From positions 1 through 56,787 of the forward strand of contig NZ_CALUYL010000024.1 of assembly GCF_944324995.1 (NCBI RefSeq): DNA of 56,787 bases, in the 5' to 3' direction. The notes under the pieces were generated by a model that did no database searches, was not told where the DNA came from, and saw nothing but the letters and a program-made list of their open reading frames with translations. The stretch comes from an uncultured Mailhella sp. (GTDB lineage Bacteria; Desulfobacterota; Desulfovibrionia; Desulfovibrionales; Desulfovibrionaceae). Below are positions 25,435 to 36,123 of the stretch, piece after piece; within the stretch, counting starts at the first letter, position 1, and each line of letters begins with the position of its first letter. A program made the position numbers and the translations under genes.

Positions 25435-26225
25435 AGGCAGAAAAGGCATGAAGAGAGGAAAGGCAGGAAAGGCAGAAAAGACAGGAAAGGCATGCGGGGG
25501 AAATAATTCCCCCCGCGCCCCCCTGATTCTGCCTCCCGGCTTCGCCGGTTCGGCAGGACAGGGTGAACGGGAAGATTACGTCCGAAGCGAAGGACGAAGG
25601 GGGGAGTGCCGCCGGAAGGCCGTCTCTCAACGCTCTGGGGCCCCGGGCGACGTCAGGAGCCCGGCCGACGGGCATAAGTAGCCGGAATTCACTTCCGGCG
25701 TTAAACGCAATGCCCGTCGTGCAAGCAGAGCAGGCCGTACAGCGTGTCTTGCACAGACGGGACTGCGTGCTCTTCGGAGGCCTGCAAGGTCAGAAATAAT
25801 TCCCCCCGCACCCCCCTGTTTCTGCCTCGCAGCTTCGCTGCTTCAGCAGGCAGGCGGGAACTGCGGATGCCGGAGTGCTTGGCAGGTGCTGTTCTGGCTG
25901 CGAGCTCAGTGCAGGTGTGCGCTGCTGCGCCCACCTGCGGTGGCCGACTCCTGTCCGGCCTGCGCCGGACAGTCGTGTCAAAGGATGGGATTTCTGGATT
26001 TTGGGGGGGAAACTCCGAGGTCAGGGCCGCAAAAGGTAAACCGGAAAACGTCCTCTCAACGCTCTGGGGCCCGCGACCTGTCCTCAGACGGTCGCGCCGA
26101 CGGGCATAAGCAGGCGGGATTTACCTCTGTCGCTAAACGCAGCCGTCGTCGTGCAAGTTCCGCAACCTGTGCAGACTGTCTTGCGCAAACGGGCGATGGC
26201 GGACGCCGGGGCGTTTTCGTCCATC
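25432..26225 (+). repeat. Composite structured repeat, copy 6
   Basis: It begins on the TAA of cca. The outer stem is the GACGGGCAT / ATGCCCGTC version and the inner one GCCGGAA / TTCCGGC. A second head has the CGCAGCTTCGCTGC version of the hairpin, and the tail has GTGCGC / GCGCCCAC and TGTCCGGC / GCCGGACA. A further partial copy at 26040-26185 has GCGACC / GGTCGC in place of CCGGGC / GCCCGG. Confidence 0.82.
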
Positions 26226-26244
26226 ACGTTTTTTCTCAGGCTTG

Positions 26245-26754
26245 CTACCATTCCTCACGGCTGCGGAGCAGGGCGAGCATACGGGCTTCGCAGGAGCTTT
26301 TTTGTTCGGGCGTGAGGGCGGTGAAGGTGAGGGCGCGGGTAGGGCACGAAGCCACGCAGGGGGGAGACTCGGTTTCGGGGTTGAAGAGGCCGTTGCAGAG
26401 GTCGCATTTGATCATGGGGCTGCGCGGAGCGGCGAACGAGGGCACGTGGAAGGGACAGGCTCTGAGGCAGGCGCGGCAGCCGATGCAGGCGTGTTCGTCC
26501 ACGGTGACGAGGCCGTTTTCCTGTTTGTGAATGGCTCCTGCGGGGCAGGCTTCGAGGCATGCGGGCGTGTTGCAGTGCAGGCAGGCCACGGAAGCGTGGC
26601 GCAGGCGGGGCATGGTTTCTTCTTTGGTCCACAGGGTATCCAGGCGTCGGCGGCAGGCGTTCTGCGGAGTGTCGCGCCAGGTTTTGCAGGCAACCACGCA
26701 GCCGTGACAGGCAATGCAGCGTTCCGGGTCGAAGGTGATGGCGTATTCCTTCAT
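26245..26754 (-). CDS. Four-cluster [4Fe-4S] ferredoxin subunit, DmsB/PhsB-like
   Basis: The protein has 169 residues and is the electron-transfer partner of the molybdopterin protein encoded just upstream. Four cysteine clusters are visible: CIACHGCVVAC (Cys13, 16, 19, 23), a CLHCNTPACLEAC group, CIGCRACLRACP, and CDLCNG with CVASCPT. It has no signal peptide or membrane segment. The start codon overlaps the stop of the catalytic subunit by ATGA, which fixes the start at 26754 and implies translational coupling. No membrane-anchor subunit follows: the next sequence is a composite repeat. Confidence 0.9.
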   Translation of the reverse strand: MKEYAITFDPERCIACHGCVVACKTWRDTPQNACRRRLDTLWTKEETMPRLRHASVACLHCNTPACLEACPAGAIHKQENGLVTVDEHACIGCRACLRACPFHVPSFAAPRSPMIKCDLCNGLFNPETESPPCVASCPTRALTFTALTPEQKSSCEARMLALLRSREEW

Positions 26755-29012
26755 GAGGCATCCTTTTCGGCGGGGCAGACGCGCGCGACGTTTACGAGGG
26801 TCTGACTGCCCATGGCGGTGATGAGGGGATCGGCGCTTTTTTCCATGTCCGGGGAGTAGAGCAGGTTCACGTTGGCGCCGCCGTCGAGCAGGGGCAGGTC
26901 GGGCAGGCCGAGTTCGGCGCAGCCCTGCCACCAGCCGTGCAGCAGCATGACCGTGTCTTCGCGGATGCCGGGATAGTACATGGCCTTCACAAGAAGAAAG
27001 CCGTGGGGAGAGGTGACGCGCACGGTATCGCCGTCGGCAATGCCGAGGGCCCGGGCCCTGTTCGGATGGATGTGCAGACAAGGTTCCTTTTCCACCTCGC
27101 GCAGCAGGGGAACGTTGCGCTGCCAGCCTGCGGAAAAGCTCCGCGAGGTGTGATAGTCGGAAAGCACGAAGGGGTAATCCTTGAGGAGTTCCGGGGTGCC
27201 GGTCACGCTTTCCACGGGTTCTCTCCAGCCGGGCAAGGGCGCAAAGCCCGCCTCTTCAAAGCTGGTATTGTAGAGCGCCACCTTGCCCTGAGGCAGGAAG
27301 GGACTTTTGTCGAGGCGCGAGCTGGGCGTGGAGAAGACTTTTGCGTAGTTTTCGTAGGTGCGCCGACCGGCGGGCGGATACACGATGCCCGTGCGGTGGG
27401 AACGCAGCTCGTCCATGGTCATGCCGAGCGGTTCGAGCTGCCAGTTCATGCAGGCGTTGATGTCGCCGTTCCAGAATTCGTCGCCGTAGCCGAGGGCGGT
27501 GCCGATGTCGAGAATGATCTGCTGCATGGAGCGGCCTTCGCCCACGGGATCAGCCGCCCGGCTGCGCGCCATGATGAACGGACCGCGCACCTCGAACGGA
27601 TGATCGATTTCATAGGGCGTGAGTGCGGGCAGCACGATGTCGGCCCAGGGCATGTCTGCGGTGCGGTGGGTGTCGATGACGACATAGAAATCCAGCTTTT
27701 CCAGTGCCCTGATGACGCCTCGCGGATTGCGGGTGCTCACCGTGGGCTGCGAGCCGGGCGCAATGATGGCGTGAATGGTCGGATGCTCGGAAACAACGTC
27801 GGCAAAAAGGCGCGGATACGCGGCCGAGGTGCCTTCGCGGAACGGCTGAAACGCGCGGGGGAATTCCGGTCCCACGATTTTTTCCAGCCATTCCGGGGTG
27901 TACCTGTCCCTCATTTGAACGCTGCGCGGCGCGGGCATGGTGGAGCCCGGCCCGGCAAACAGATTGCCGCCCGGCCTGTCGAGATGCCCGGTAACGGCCA
28001 TGAGCATGGCTATGGCGCGGATGGCGTCGCTGGCGGAAGGGGCGTGTTCGAGACCGTTGCCCACATCGATGGTGGCCCGGGGCGTGGTGGCGTAGGTGCG
28101 GGCCATTTCCTCAATGACTGCAGCCGGTACGCCGCAGATGCCTTCGGCCCACGCCGGACTGAACTGACGCACGTGTTCGGCAAGCCTGTCGTAGCCGAAG
28201 CACCACTGATCAACGAAATTTTTGTCGATGAGCCCCTCGCCCGTGACGACGTGGAGCATGGCAAGAGCGAGCGCGGCATCGGTGCCGGGGCGAACGGGAA
28301 TCCAGTCGGTGGCGAAACTGCCGTCGGCTTCGATGGAGGGCTTGATGGCGTAAATGCGCGCGCCGCGAAGCCGGGCTTCCACGAGCGCTTCGGCCGTGCC
28401 CAGCGGCGGCCCGGAATACACCGGCTGCCTGCCCCAGATGAGAATCACGTCGGCATTTCTGTAGTCCGGCGAGGGCCGCGCCCCTATCGTGTGGCAGAAG
28501 CCGAAATGAAGCTGCATGGCGCAAATGCCGCTGTGCCCGTAGTTGGGACTGCCGTGCGCCACGAGCAGACGATACAGATATTCGCTGTAGTCGCGCCGTG
28601 CCGGAGAAAGCACTGCCAGCGATTCCGGCCCGAACGCCGCTTTCTGCGCCTTCAGCGTGTCCGCCACAATGCCGAGCGCGTCATCCCAGCCTATGGGCTC
28701 GAAGCGGCCTTCGCCCTTTTTGCCCGTGCGCCGCAGCGGCGTGGTGATCCTGTCCGGAGAATAGACCCACTGCGCCGCCGCATGAGCCTTGCAGCACAGC
28801 CCGCCCCTGTTGTGCGGCGCTTCCTTCATGCCAGCTACCCGAAGCAGACGCCCGCCGCGCTCAAACGCGTACACCGCACAGTTTCCCCGCGGCCCGCACA
28901 TGCCGCACCACGTGGGCACTGCCCGCTCCCCGCGCCGCGCCGCCAGCGCCTCCGCTTCCTCCAGCGTGAACGCTCCGCTCCTGTCCCATGCGTCGGTAAC
29001 CTTGTGAGGCAT
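26751..29012 (-). CDS. Molybdopterin (Mo or W) oxidoreductase catalytic subunit, DMSO reductase family
   Basis: The protein has 753 residues from the ATG at 29012, which follows GGGAGGG; an upstream ATG at 29042 lacks a comparable site. The N-terminal [4Fe-4S] motif is Cys36-x2-Cys39-x5-Cys45 and Cys73 (WCGMCGPRGNC, GLCCKA). The segment YGHSGICAMQ would place a Cys as metal ligand, as in polysulfide/thiosulfate reductases and acetylene hydratase, but the assignment is tentative. The C-terminal part (about 640-750) is a molybdopterin-dinucleotide-binding barrel. No twin-arginine signal is seen, so it should be cytoplasmic. With the ferredoxin it forms a two-subunit soluble enzyme of unknown substrate; candidates are sulfur oxyanions, polysulfide or an organic substrate. 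Confidence 0.88.
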   Translation of the reverse strand: MPHKVTDAWDRSGAFTLEEAEALAARRGERAVPTWCGMCGPRGNCAVYAFERGGRLLRVAGMKEAPHNRGGLCCKAHAAAQWVYSPDRITTPLRRTGKKGEGRFEPIGWDDALGIVADTLKAQKAAFGPESLAVLSPARRDYSEYLYRLLVAHGSPNYGHSGICAMQLHFGFCHTIGARPSPDYRNADVILIWGRQPVYSGPPLGTAEALVEARLRGARIYAIKPSIEADGSFATDWIPVRPGTDAALALAMLHVVTGEGLIDKNFVDQWCFGYDRLAEHVRQFSPAWAEGICGVPAAVIEEMARTYATTPRATIDVGNGLEHAPSASDAIRAIAMLMAVTGHLDRPGGNLFAGPGSTMPAPRSVQMRDRYTPEWLEKIVGPEFPRAFQPFREGTSAAYPRLFADVVSEHPTIHAIIAPGSQPTVSTRNPRGVIRALEKLDFYVVIDTHRTADMPWADIVLPALTPYEIDHPFEVRGPFIMARSRAADPVGEGRSMQQIILDIGTALGYGDEFWNGDINACMNWQLEPLGMTMDELRSHRTGIVYPPAGRRTYENYAKVFSTPSSRLDKSPFLPQGKVALYNTSFEEAGFAPLPGWREPVESVTGTPELLKDYPFVLSDYHTSRSFSAGWQRNVPLLREVEKEPCLHIHPNRARALGIADGDTVRVTSPHGFLLVKAMYYPGIREDTVMLLHGWWQGCAELGLPDLPLLDGGANVNLLYSPDMEKSADPLITAMGSQTLVNVARVCPAEKDAS

Positions 29013-29613
29013 GCTCCCTCCCTTGCTGTGATCTTCAAACATAGGCGGCCGATTGCCCGAATGTCAAACAAGACAAAGGTAGAAAAGACAGGAAAGGCAG
29101 AAAAGACAGGAAAGGCATGCGGGGGAAATAATTCCCCCCGCACCCCCCTGATTCTGCCGTGCGGCTGCGCCGCCCGGCAGGACAGGGTGAACGGGAAGAT
29201 TATGCCGAAGCAGAGGGCGAAGGGGGGGAGTGCCTGCCGGAAGGTCGTCTCTCAACGCTCTGGGGCCCCGGGCGACGTCAGGAGCCCGGCCGACGGCAGC
29301 GCGTAGCCGGAATTCACTTCCGGCGTTAAACGCAATGCCCGTCGTGCAAGCCCCGCATCCTGTACAACGTGTCTTGCGCAAACGGGCCTGCGTGTTCGTC
29401 GGGAGACTGCAAGGTCAGAAATAATTCCCCGACAAAGTCGGGACAAGCCCCCCGCACACCCCTGTTTCTGCCGTGCGGCTGCACCGCCCGGCAGGACAGG
29501 GTGAATGGGAAGATTACGTCCGAAGCGAAGGGCGAAGGGGGGCGTGCCTCCGGAAGGCATTCTCTCAACGCTTTGGGGCCCCGGGCGACGTCAGGCAACA
29601 AAAAAACGTTTCC
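29013..29613 (+). repeat. Composite structured repeat, copy 7 (upstream of the oxidoreductase gene)
   Basis: The purine-rich head starts near 29074. Here the repeat lies at the 5' side of a minus-strand gene, unlike most copies. It has the GCGGCTGCGCCGC hairpin twice and the inserted CCCGACAAAGTCGGG hairpin at 29428-29442. It breaks off in the middle module near 29590. The promoter of the oxidoreductase operon was not identified; 29013-29070 is the likely place. Confidence 0.8.
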
Positions 29614-29800
29614 TCTGACGGCAGAGGACAAAACACGGTCGAGCCCCAAAACCGGCCGGATTCAAAGCGTGACCGAAGTCAAAACGACCTCTCCCTGATT
29701 TTTCCCCTTGCACGGCCCTGATTTCTGTCTCGATTCAGGGCCGCACCCTAAACAATGAAGCCACGTTGGGACTTCCACACACGAACGCTCAACGTTTCCC
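29614..29800. other. Gene-free spacer with one long stem-loop
   Basis: GGCCCTGA (29714-29721) and TCAGGGCC (29735-29742) form an eight-pair stem without a T run. No gene is seen. Confidence 0.4.
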
Positions 29801-30100
29801 TGTCATCTGGAAATCCCATCCTTTGACACGACTGTCCGACATTTGTCGGACAGGAGTCGGCCACCGCAGGTGGGCGCAGCAGCGCACACCTGCACTGAGT
29901 CCGCAGCCCGAACAGCGTCCGCCAAGCACACCACCCCTCGCAGTCCCAGCCTTTCCAAACTCCCGCCCATTTTCGGCAATGCCCTTTGCCTGCACACCCG
30001 TCCCGCCGAGGGCGAAGCCGTCGGCGGAAACAGGGGGGTGCGGGGGGAATTATTTCCCCCGCATGCCTTTTCTGCCTTTCCTCTCTTCCAGCTTTTCCAG
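29801..30100 (-). repeat. Composite structured repeat, copy 8 (minus strand, partial)
   Basis: Read on the minus strand from about 30095: AAAGGCAG-type head, head hairpin, then a deletion joining directly to the tail with GTGCGC / GCGCCCAC and TGTCCGAC / GTCGGACA, ending near ATTTCCAGATGA at 29806. The middle stems are missing. Confidence 0.78.
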
Positions 30101-30147
30101 TTGCGGGGGGAGGGGTTTTGCGGCAGTAGAGGGGGAGGGGGTGCGAG

Positions 30148-31092
30148 ATGAGTCGGCAGTTGCGGTATCGGAGTTTGGACAGGCATTTACGGGGCGAGTT
30201 TGGGGAGAAGGTGCAGAAGATCACGCTGGATGCCGGGTCGGGGTGTCCGAACCGGGACGGAACGCTGAGCGTGGGCGGGTGTACGTTCTGCAATGCGGAG
30301 GGTTCCGGGCCGGGCGTGGGTCTGGGGAGCTTTCGGGATCAGTGGGAGCGCTGGCGGTCGCGGTACGCGGCCATGCCCAGAATGAAGGGCACGCGTTTGT
30401 TTCTGGGGTATGTGCAGTCGTTTACCAACACGTACGGGCCGGTGGCTCGGCTGTCGGCCATGCTGAAGGAGCTGGAAGCGCTGCCCGGGCTGGTCGGAGC
30501 GTGCATCGGCACGCGCCCCGACTGTCTGGACGAAGAGAAAATGCGGCTGCTGGCATCGGTGCCGTGGCGGGAATTCTGGCTGGACGTGGGCGTGCAGACG
30601 TGCAGCGACGCCACTCTTCGGCGCGTGAACCGCGGGCACACGGCGCAGGATTCGGAAAGGGCGCTCCGGCTGGCGGCGCGTTTTGGCGTGAAGACGTGTG
30701 CGCATCTGATGGCGGGTCTTCCGGGCGAGGACGGCGAGGACTTTTTGAGCTCGGCGCGCTGGCTTTCGGGCCTGCCCGCGGACGGGGTGAAGCTGCACAA
30801 TCTGTACGTGCCGAAGGGCGCGGCCGTGGAACGGGCGTGGAAAAGCGGAGAGCTGCGCCTGCTCGAGCAGGAGGAATACGCGCTTTTGGCGGCGCGGGCG
30901 CTCACGCTGCTGCCGTCGAACGTCGTGATTCACCGGCTCTGCGCGGATCCCGCACCCGGTGAACTCGTCGCTCCCGCCTGGGCGGCGGACAAGCGCCGCA
31001 CCCTCGACATGATCGACGCCGTGCTGGCCTATAACGACTGGTGGCAGGGCAAGGCCTGCGACGCGCCGGAGCGGAATCCCTTCCTTGACTGA
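30148..31092 (+). CDS. yhcC: Radical SAM protein of the TIGR01212/YhcC family
   Basis: The protein has 314 residues. The radical-SAM cluster is Cys33-x11-Cys45-x2-Cys48 (SGCPNRDG ... GGCTFCN), the spacing typical of TIGR01212. Further family segments are LGYVQSFTNTYGP, ACIGTRPDCLD and HLMAGLPGEDGEDF. The start at 30148 has a purine-rich GGGAGGGGG upstream. E. coli YhcC is also radical SAM of unassigned reaction, so no substrate is claimed. No operon partner is evident; downstream is a long gene-free stretch before mreB. Confidence 0.88.
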   Translation: MSRQLRYRSLDRHLRGEFGEKVQKITLDAGSGCPNRDGTLSVGGCTFCNAEGSGPGVGLGSFRDQWERWRSRYAAMPRMKGTRLFLGYVQSFTNTYGPVARLSAMLKELEALPGLVGACIGTRPDCLDEEKMRLLASVPWREFWLDVGVQTCSDATLRRVNRGHTAQDSERALRLAARFGVKTCAHLMAGLPGEDGEDFLSSARWLSGLPADGVKLHNLYVPKGAAVERAWKSGELRLLEQEEYALLAARALTLLPSNVVIHRLCADPAPGELVAPAWAADKRRTLDMIDAVLAYNDWWQGKACDAPERNPFLD

Positions 31093-31760
31093 CGCGTTTT
31101 CCCGAGACTGAGAGTGCATTCCGACGACGGGCCTGCTTCCCGATGATGGGGGGGGGAGCGCCCGGTCGTCCCGCCGTTTTTTTGCGTCCCCCGTGCCTGC
31201 CCGCGCTTGGTTTTTCGGCGCTTTCCGTGGGCGCGCGCGGGATTTTCCCCGCTTCCTTTCCCCGGCGCTTCCGCTTTTTTCTCGCGCCTCCCGTCCCGTG
31301 GCGACGTCCTTCCGGCAGACATGATCACGAATCTGCCCCGTCTGCTCCGTCCGCGGCTGTGTTCTTGCATTTTCCCTCTCCCCGCGTTCTCGGTGGCGCT
31401 TTCCGTCGTTCCGTCGCTGTTTCTCCCGCTTCCTCGTCGCTGTTTTTCCATCGCCCGGGGCGGGGCCGCTCCGCCCTTTGTTTCCTCTCGCCTTTCCCGC
31501 CTTCTTTTCCCCGCGTCTTTCCTCGATGTCCCGCGGCTCCGGCTTCCTCTCCCGCCGTCCCGCCTGCGCCCCCCTGTTTTCATTTTCCCCGTCGTCCCTC
31601 CGTTTTCCCCTATCCCGCCTCGGCAGAATGAGGTTTGACGGAGAAATGTCGCCTGCACCCATTAAAAATATTGACAAGAGTGCAAATACGATGGAAAGCT
31701 GTCTAGTTCCGAAAGGCGTTCCGCGCCACTCGGAGGACGGCGGGCCGGACGATCGCGTAC
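31093..31760. other. Long pyrimidine-skewed gene-free region before mreB
   Basis: The plus strand from about 31200 to 31640 is strongly C/T-rich, with many CCCC and TTTT runs. Frames are open on both strands only because stop codons are rare in such sequence; no start has a convincing ribosome site. A second TTGACA lies near 31672. It may be a long upstream region or a decayed gene. Confidence 0.45.
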
Positions 31761-31762
31761 TA

Positions 31763-32873
<1,111 letters not shown>

Positions 32874-32879
32874 CTCTTG

Positions 32880-32910
32880 ATCCCTCCCCTGCCGACCGGG
32901 GGAGGGATTT
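32880..32910 (+). terminator. Hairpin between mreB and mreC (attenuator-like)
   Basis: ATCCCTCCCC pairs with GGGGGAGGGAT around an eight-base loop and is followed by only TTT. It sits 7 bases after the mreB stop. It may trim or partly terminate transcription, giving more MreB than MreC. Confidence 0.55.
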
Positions 32911-32937
32911 CATGCCCAACGCAGGAGTCGCCCCGCC

Positions 32938-33861
32938 TTGCTGCCCCGACGCATCATTCTTCTCATCATCTGCACGCTGCTGCTTTTTCTGGGCATCTAC
33001 ACCTGGAACCAGCGCACCGGACAGTGGGACAGGCTGTGCGCCGCCGTGGGACTCGAATTCACCGGGGGCATCATGCGCGGCCTCGACAGCATTGAGGATT
33101 CCCTCTCCGACGTGTGGAACAGCTACGTCGATCTGCGCGACGTGCGCCGTCAGAACGACGAGCTGCGCGAACGGCTCCGCATTCTCGAACAGCGCCTCGC
33201 CGGAACCCGCGAGGAACGCGCCGAACTCGAAAGGCTGCGTCGGCTCATGCATCTTGAGTATCCGGCGTCGTGGCCTGCGCGCGCAAGCCGCGTGCTGGCC
33301 TGGCGCATGGGCCCCAATGCGGCGCTCTCCACCATCATGCTTTCGAGCGGCTACATGAGCGGAGCCGCGCCGGGAACGCCGGTCACGTCCTGGGCGGGCG
33401 TGGTGGGCCGCGTGCTCAAGGCCGGCCCCAGCACTTCCGTGGCGCTGCTGCTCACCGATACCGGCTCGCGCGTGGCGGTCATCACGTCCGAGGGGCGCGT
33501 GCAGGGCATACTTTCGGGCGGCGGCCCCGGGCTGCCCCTCGAACTTCGTTTCGTGCGTCAGAACGCTCCCGTGCGCGTGGGCGAGCTGCTGGTCACCTCC
33601 GGCGTGGATTCCTGCTATCCCAAGGGCATTCCCGTGGCCCGCGTGACGGCCATATCCACGGGCGGGGCGTCGCGTTCCGGGGCGTCGGTGCTCGAAATTC
33701 AGGCCGAACCCCTCGTGGATTTCCACAGTCTTGAGGAAGTGTTTCTGCTTCAGCGGCCTGTCGATTCCATCACGCCCGAGAGCGACGCCGTCTATACCCG
33801 CCGCACGCCGGTGCTGGAAAAGCCCGAGGAACCGGCTCCCGAAGCGGGAGGCGCTCAATGA
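32938..33861 (+). CDS. mreC: Rod-shape protein MreC
   Basis: The protein has 307 residues. A single N-terminal membrane helix (about 5-22, IILLIICTLLLFLGIYTW) is followed by a coiled coil (about 60-105, rich in RRQNDELRERL-type heptads) and the two beta-barrel MreC domain (about 110-280). It links cytoplasmic MreB to periplasmic PBP2. The start is a TTG at 32938 with AGGAG upstream; no in-frame ATG gives the membrane helix. The last codons overlap mreD by ATGA. A Pro/Glu-rich tail ends the protein. Confidence 0.93.
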   Translation: MLPRRIILLIICTLLLFLGIYTWNQRTGQWDRLCAAVGLEFTGGIMRGLDSIEDSLSDVWNSYVDLRDVRRQNDELRERLRILEQRLAGTREERAELERLRRLMHLEYPASWPARASRVLAWRMGPNAALSTIMLSSGYMSGAAPGTPVTSWAGVVGRVLKAGPSTSVALLLTDTGSRVAVITSEGRVQGILSGGGPGLPLELRFVRQNAPVRVGELLVTSGVDSCYPKGIPVARVTAISTGGASRSGASVLEIQAEPLVDFHSLEEVFLLQRPVDSITPESDAVYTRRTPVLEKPEEPAPEAGGAQ

Positions 33862-34334
33862 GCTGGGCGAGCGCCGGCTGGTGGCTCTGCTATGCGTTCA
33901 TAGGCGTTGCGCTTCAGGCCCTGCTGCCCGGTCTTGATTTCCTGCTGCCGGGCTTCATTCTGGCGCTTCAGGAGAGGAATTTTCCGCAGGTGCTGGCCGT
34001 GGGCGCGTTTTTCGTGCTGCTACAGGAAGGCATGGGAAGCATGGCTTTCGGCGGCACGCTTTTGTGGTACGCGCTGGCGGCCATCGTGTTCCACGTGGGC
34101 TGCGGACTGCTGCAGGGCACGGGCTTTTTGTTTGTGACGCTGTTCGGCATACTGCTTTCCTGCGCGCATTATCTGATTTTCGCCACGCTTTCCGCGCTTC
34201 AGGACATCCCGTGGAATCCCTCGCTGCTTCTGGACGAATGCCTGTTTCAGGCGCTGTTCACGCCGTGGGTGTGGTGGGTGGCCGCGGCGCTGCGCCGCAA
34301 GGTGATCCATGAAGATAGAAACCGGCAACGATGA
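33858..34334 (+). CDS. mreD: Rod-shape protein MreD
   Basis: The protein has 158 residues and is almost wholly hydrophobic, with about five membrane helices, as expected for MreD. Its position between mreC and the PBP2 gene supports the call, because the family is poorly conserved in sequence. The start overlaps the mreC stop, and the end overlaps mrdA by 26 bases, so the three are translationally coupled. Confidence 0.88.
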   Translation: MSWASAGWWLCYAFIGVALQALLPGLDFLLPGFILALQERNFPQVLAVGAFFVLLQEGMGSMAFGGTLLWYALAAIVFHVGCGLLQGTGFLFVTLFGILLSCAHYLIFATLSALQDIPWNPSLLLDECLFQALFTPWVWWVAAALRRKVIHEDRNRQR

Positions 34335-36123
34335 ATATCAGCCGCCGAAAAGCGGGCTTCTGCTTCTCCAGTGCTGCATAGTGCTGCTGTTTGCGCTGTT
34401 CTGCGCGCGCTTCTGGTATTTGCAGATACACCGCGGCGCGGACTACGTGCGCATGGCGCAGGAAAACCGCCTGCGCGACGAACGTATTTTTGCGCCGCGT
34501 GGTGAAATTTATGATGCGTCGGGCGAGCTGGTGGCGGAAAACCGCACGGCCTACGGACTCGCGCTGGTGCGGGAATACTGTCCGGACATCTCGGCGGCGC
34601 TTGCGCAGGTGAGCGCCTGGACCGGCGTGCCGCTCGATCGTCTTCACGCGCGCTATGAGCAGGATCGCAGCAAGGGCCGCAGTTTTGACCCCATCCTGCT
34701 GCTCACCGACATGCCTTTCGAGCAGGTGGCGCCCATCGAGGCCGAACTCTACAAGTGGCCCGGTCTGCGCGTGGTGACGCATTCCCGGCGCTACTATCCG
34801 GAAGGGGAGGCGTTTTCGCACATTCTGGGCTACGTGGCCGAAGCCAGTGAAAAGGAACTGGCGGAAGATCCCGACCTCTCGCTCGGCGACATGGTGGGGC
34901 GTCAGGGCCTGGAAAGCGTGCTGGAACGGCGTCTGCGCGGACAAAAAGGTCTGTACCGGCTGGAAGTGGACGTGCTCGGCAGACCGCTGAGCCGCACGCT
35001 CATCGAGTCGCCGCACATGGGGCAGAACGTGACGCTGTCCATCGACTCGCGGCTTCAGCACGCGGTCATGGAGGCGATGGGAGACTATTCGGGCAGCGTG
35101 GTGGTCATGGATCCCGATTCCGGCAAGCTGCTCGCGCTGGTGACGCGTCCTGCCTACGACAACAATATTTTCATCGGCGGGCTTTCGGCGCGCGACTGGA
35201 ACGCTCTGCGCAGCGATCCGCGTTTTCCGCTCCAGAACCGTGCCATCCAGAGCGCCTATCCTGCGGGATCGGTGTGGAAGCTCATGATGGTGGGCATGCT
35301 GCTTGAGCACGGCGTGTCTCCGCAGGAAAAGGTATTCTGTCCCGGACAGTTCACGCTCGGCAATCATACGTTCCGCTGCTGGCGGCGCGGCGGGCACGGA
35401 GCCGTGGACATGGAGCATTCGCTCATCTATTCCTGCGACGTGTATTTTTACAGCATGGCGGTGAAGCTGGGCATCAACAACATGGAAGCCTTTGCCCGCG
35501 CCTGCGGCTACGGTCGCGAAACCGGCATAGATCTGCCCTACGAGACCACGGGCCTTGTGCCTTCGCGCGACTGGAAGAAGCGCCGCTTCGGCGAAGCCTG
35601 GCAGCAGGGCGACACGGTGAACGCCTCCATCGGACAGGGCCATGTGCTCGTGACCCCGCTCCAGACCGCCGTGTTTCTCTCGTCCATCATCAACGGCGGC
35701 TATCTTCTCAAGCCGCAGCTCATTGCCGACGCTCCCCGAGAGGTCACGGGCAAGACGCCCATTTCCGACGCCCACCGCGAATGGATCAAAAAAGCCATGG
35801 TGCAGACCGTGGAAGCCCCGGGTGCAACAGCCAAGGTGCTGAAAAGAAAGGATATGACCATAGGCGGCAAAACAGGTACCGCGCAGGTGGTCAAGATCAA
35901 GATGCAGGGCGACCGCCGCGTGAAGACCGCCGAAATGGAGTTCCGCCAGCGCGACCACGCCTGGATAGGCTCCTGGGGCGAAAAGGACGGCAAACGCGTC
36001 GTCGTCGTCACCATGATCGAACACGGCGGCGGCGGTGGCGCCGTGGCCGGCCCCGTCACCAAGGCCGTTTATAACATCCTCTTCCCCCCGGAACCCGACG
36101 CCAAACCCGCTAAACGCAAATAG
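34309..36123 (+). CDS. mrdA: Penicillin-binding protein 2 (elongasome transpeptidase)
   Basis: The protein has 604 residues. One membrane helix (about 20-40) is followed by the PBP dimerisation domain (FAPRGEIYDASGELVAENRT) and the transpeptidase domain. Active-site motifs: SVWK with Ser321, SCD with Ser375 (PBP2-type variant of SxN), and KTG at 521-523 (GGKTGTAQ). It cross-links side-wall peptidoglycan in complex with MreBCD. It starts inside the end of mreD. RodA, often next, is not here: a composite repeat begins at the stop codon. Confidence 0.95.
   Translation: MKIETGNDEYQPPKSGLLLLQCCIVLLFALFCARFWYLQIHRGADYVRMAQENRLRDERIFAPRGEIYDASGELVAENRTAYGLALVREYCPDISAALAQVSAWTGVPLDRLHARYEQDRSKGRSFDPILLLTDMPFEQVAPIEAELYKWPGLRVVTHSRRYYPEGEAFSHILGYVAEASEKELAEDPDLSLGDMVGRQGLESVLERRLRGQKGLYRLEVDVLGRPLSRTLIESPHMGQNVTLSIDSRLQHAVMEAMGDYSGSVVVMDPDSGKLLALVTRPAYDNNIFIGGLSARDWNALRSDPRFPLQNRAIQSAYPAGSVWKLMMVGMLLEHGVSPQEKVFCPGQFTLGNHTFRCWRRGGHGAVDMEHSLIYSCDVYFYSMAVKLGINNMEAFARACGYGRETGIDLPYETTGLVPSRDWKKRRFGEAWQQGDTVNASIGQGHVLVTPLQTAVFLSSIINGGYLLKPQLIADAPREVTGKTPISDAHREWIKKAMVQTVEAPGATAKVLKRKDMTIGGKTGTAQVVKIKMQGDRRVKTAEMEFRQRDHAWIGSWGEKDGKRVVVVTMIEHGGGGGAVAGPVTKAVYNILFPPEPDAKPAKRK

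Noticed and set aside
31143-31631. A 162-codon Pro/Phe/Arg-rich open frame before mreB
   Set aside because: It is explained by the pyrimidine-rich tract; there is no ribosome site or domain.
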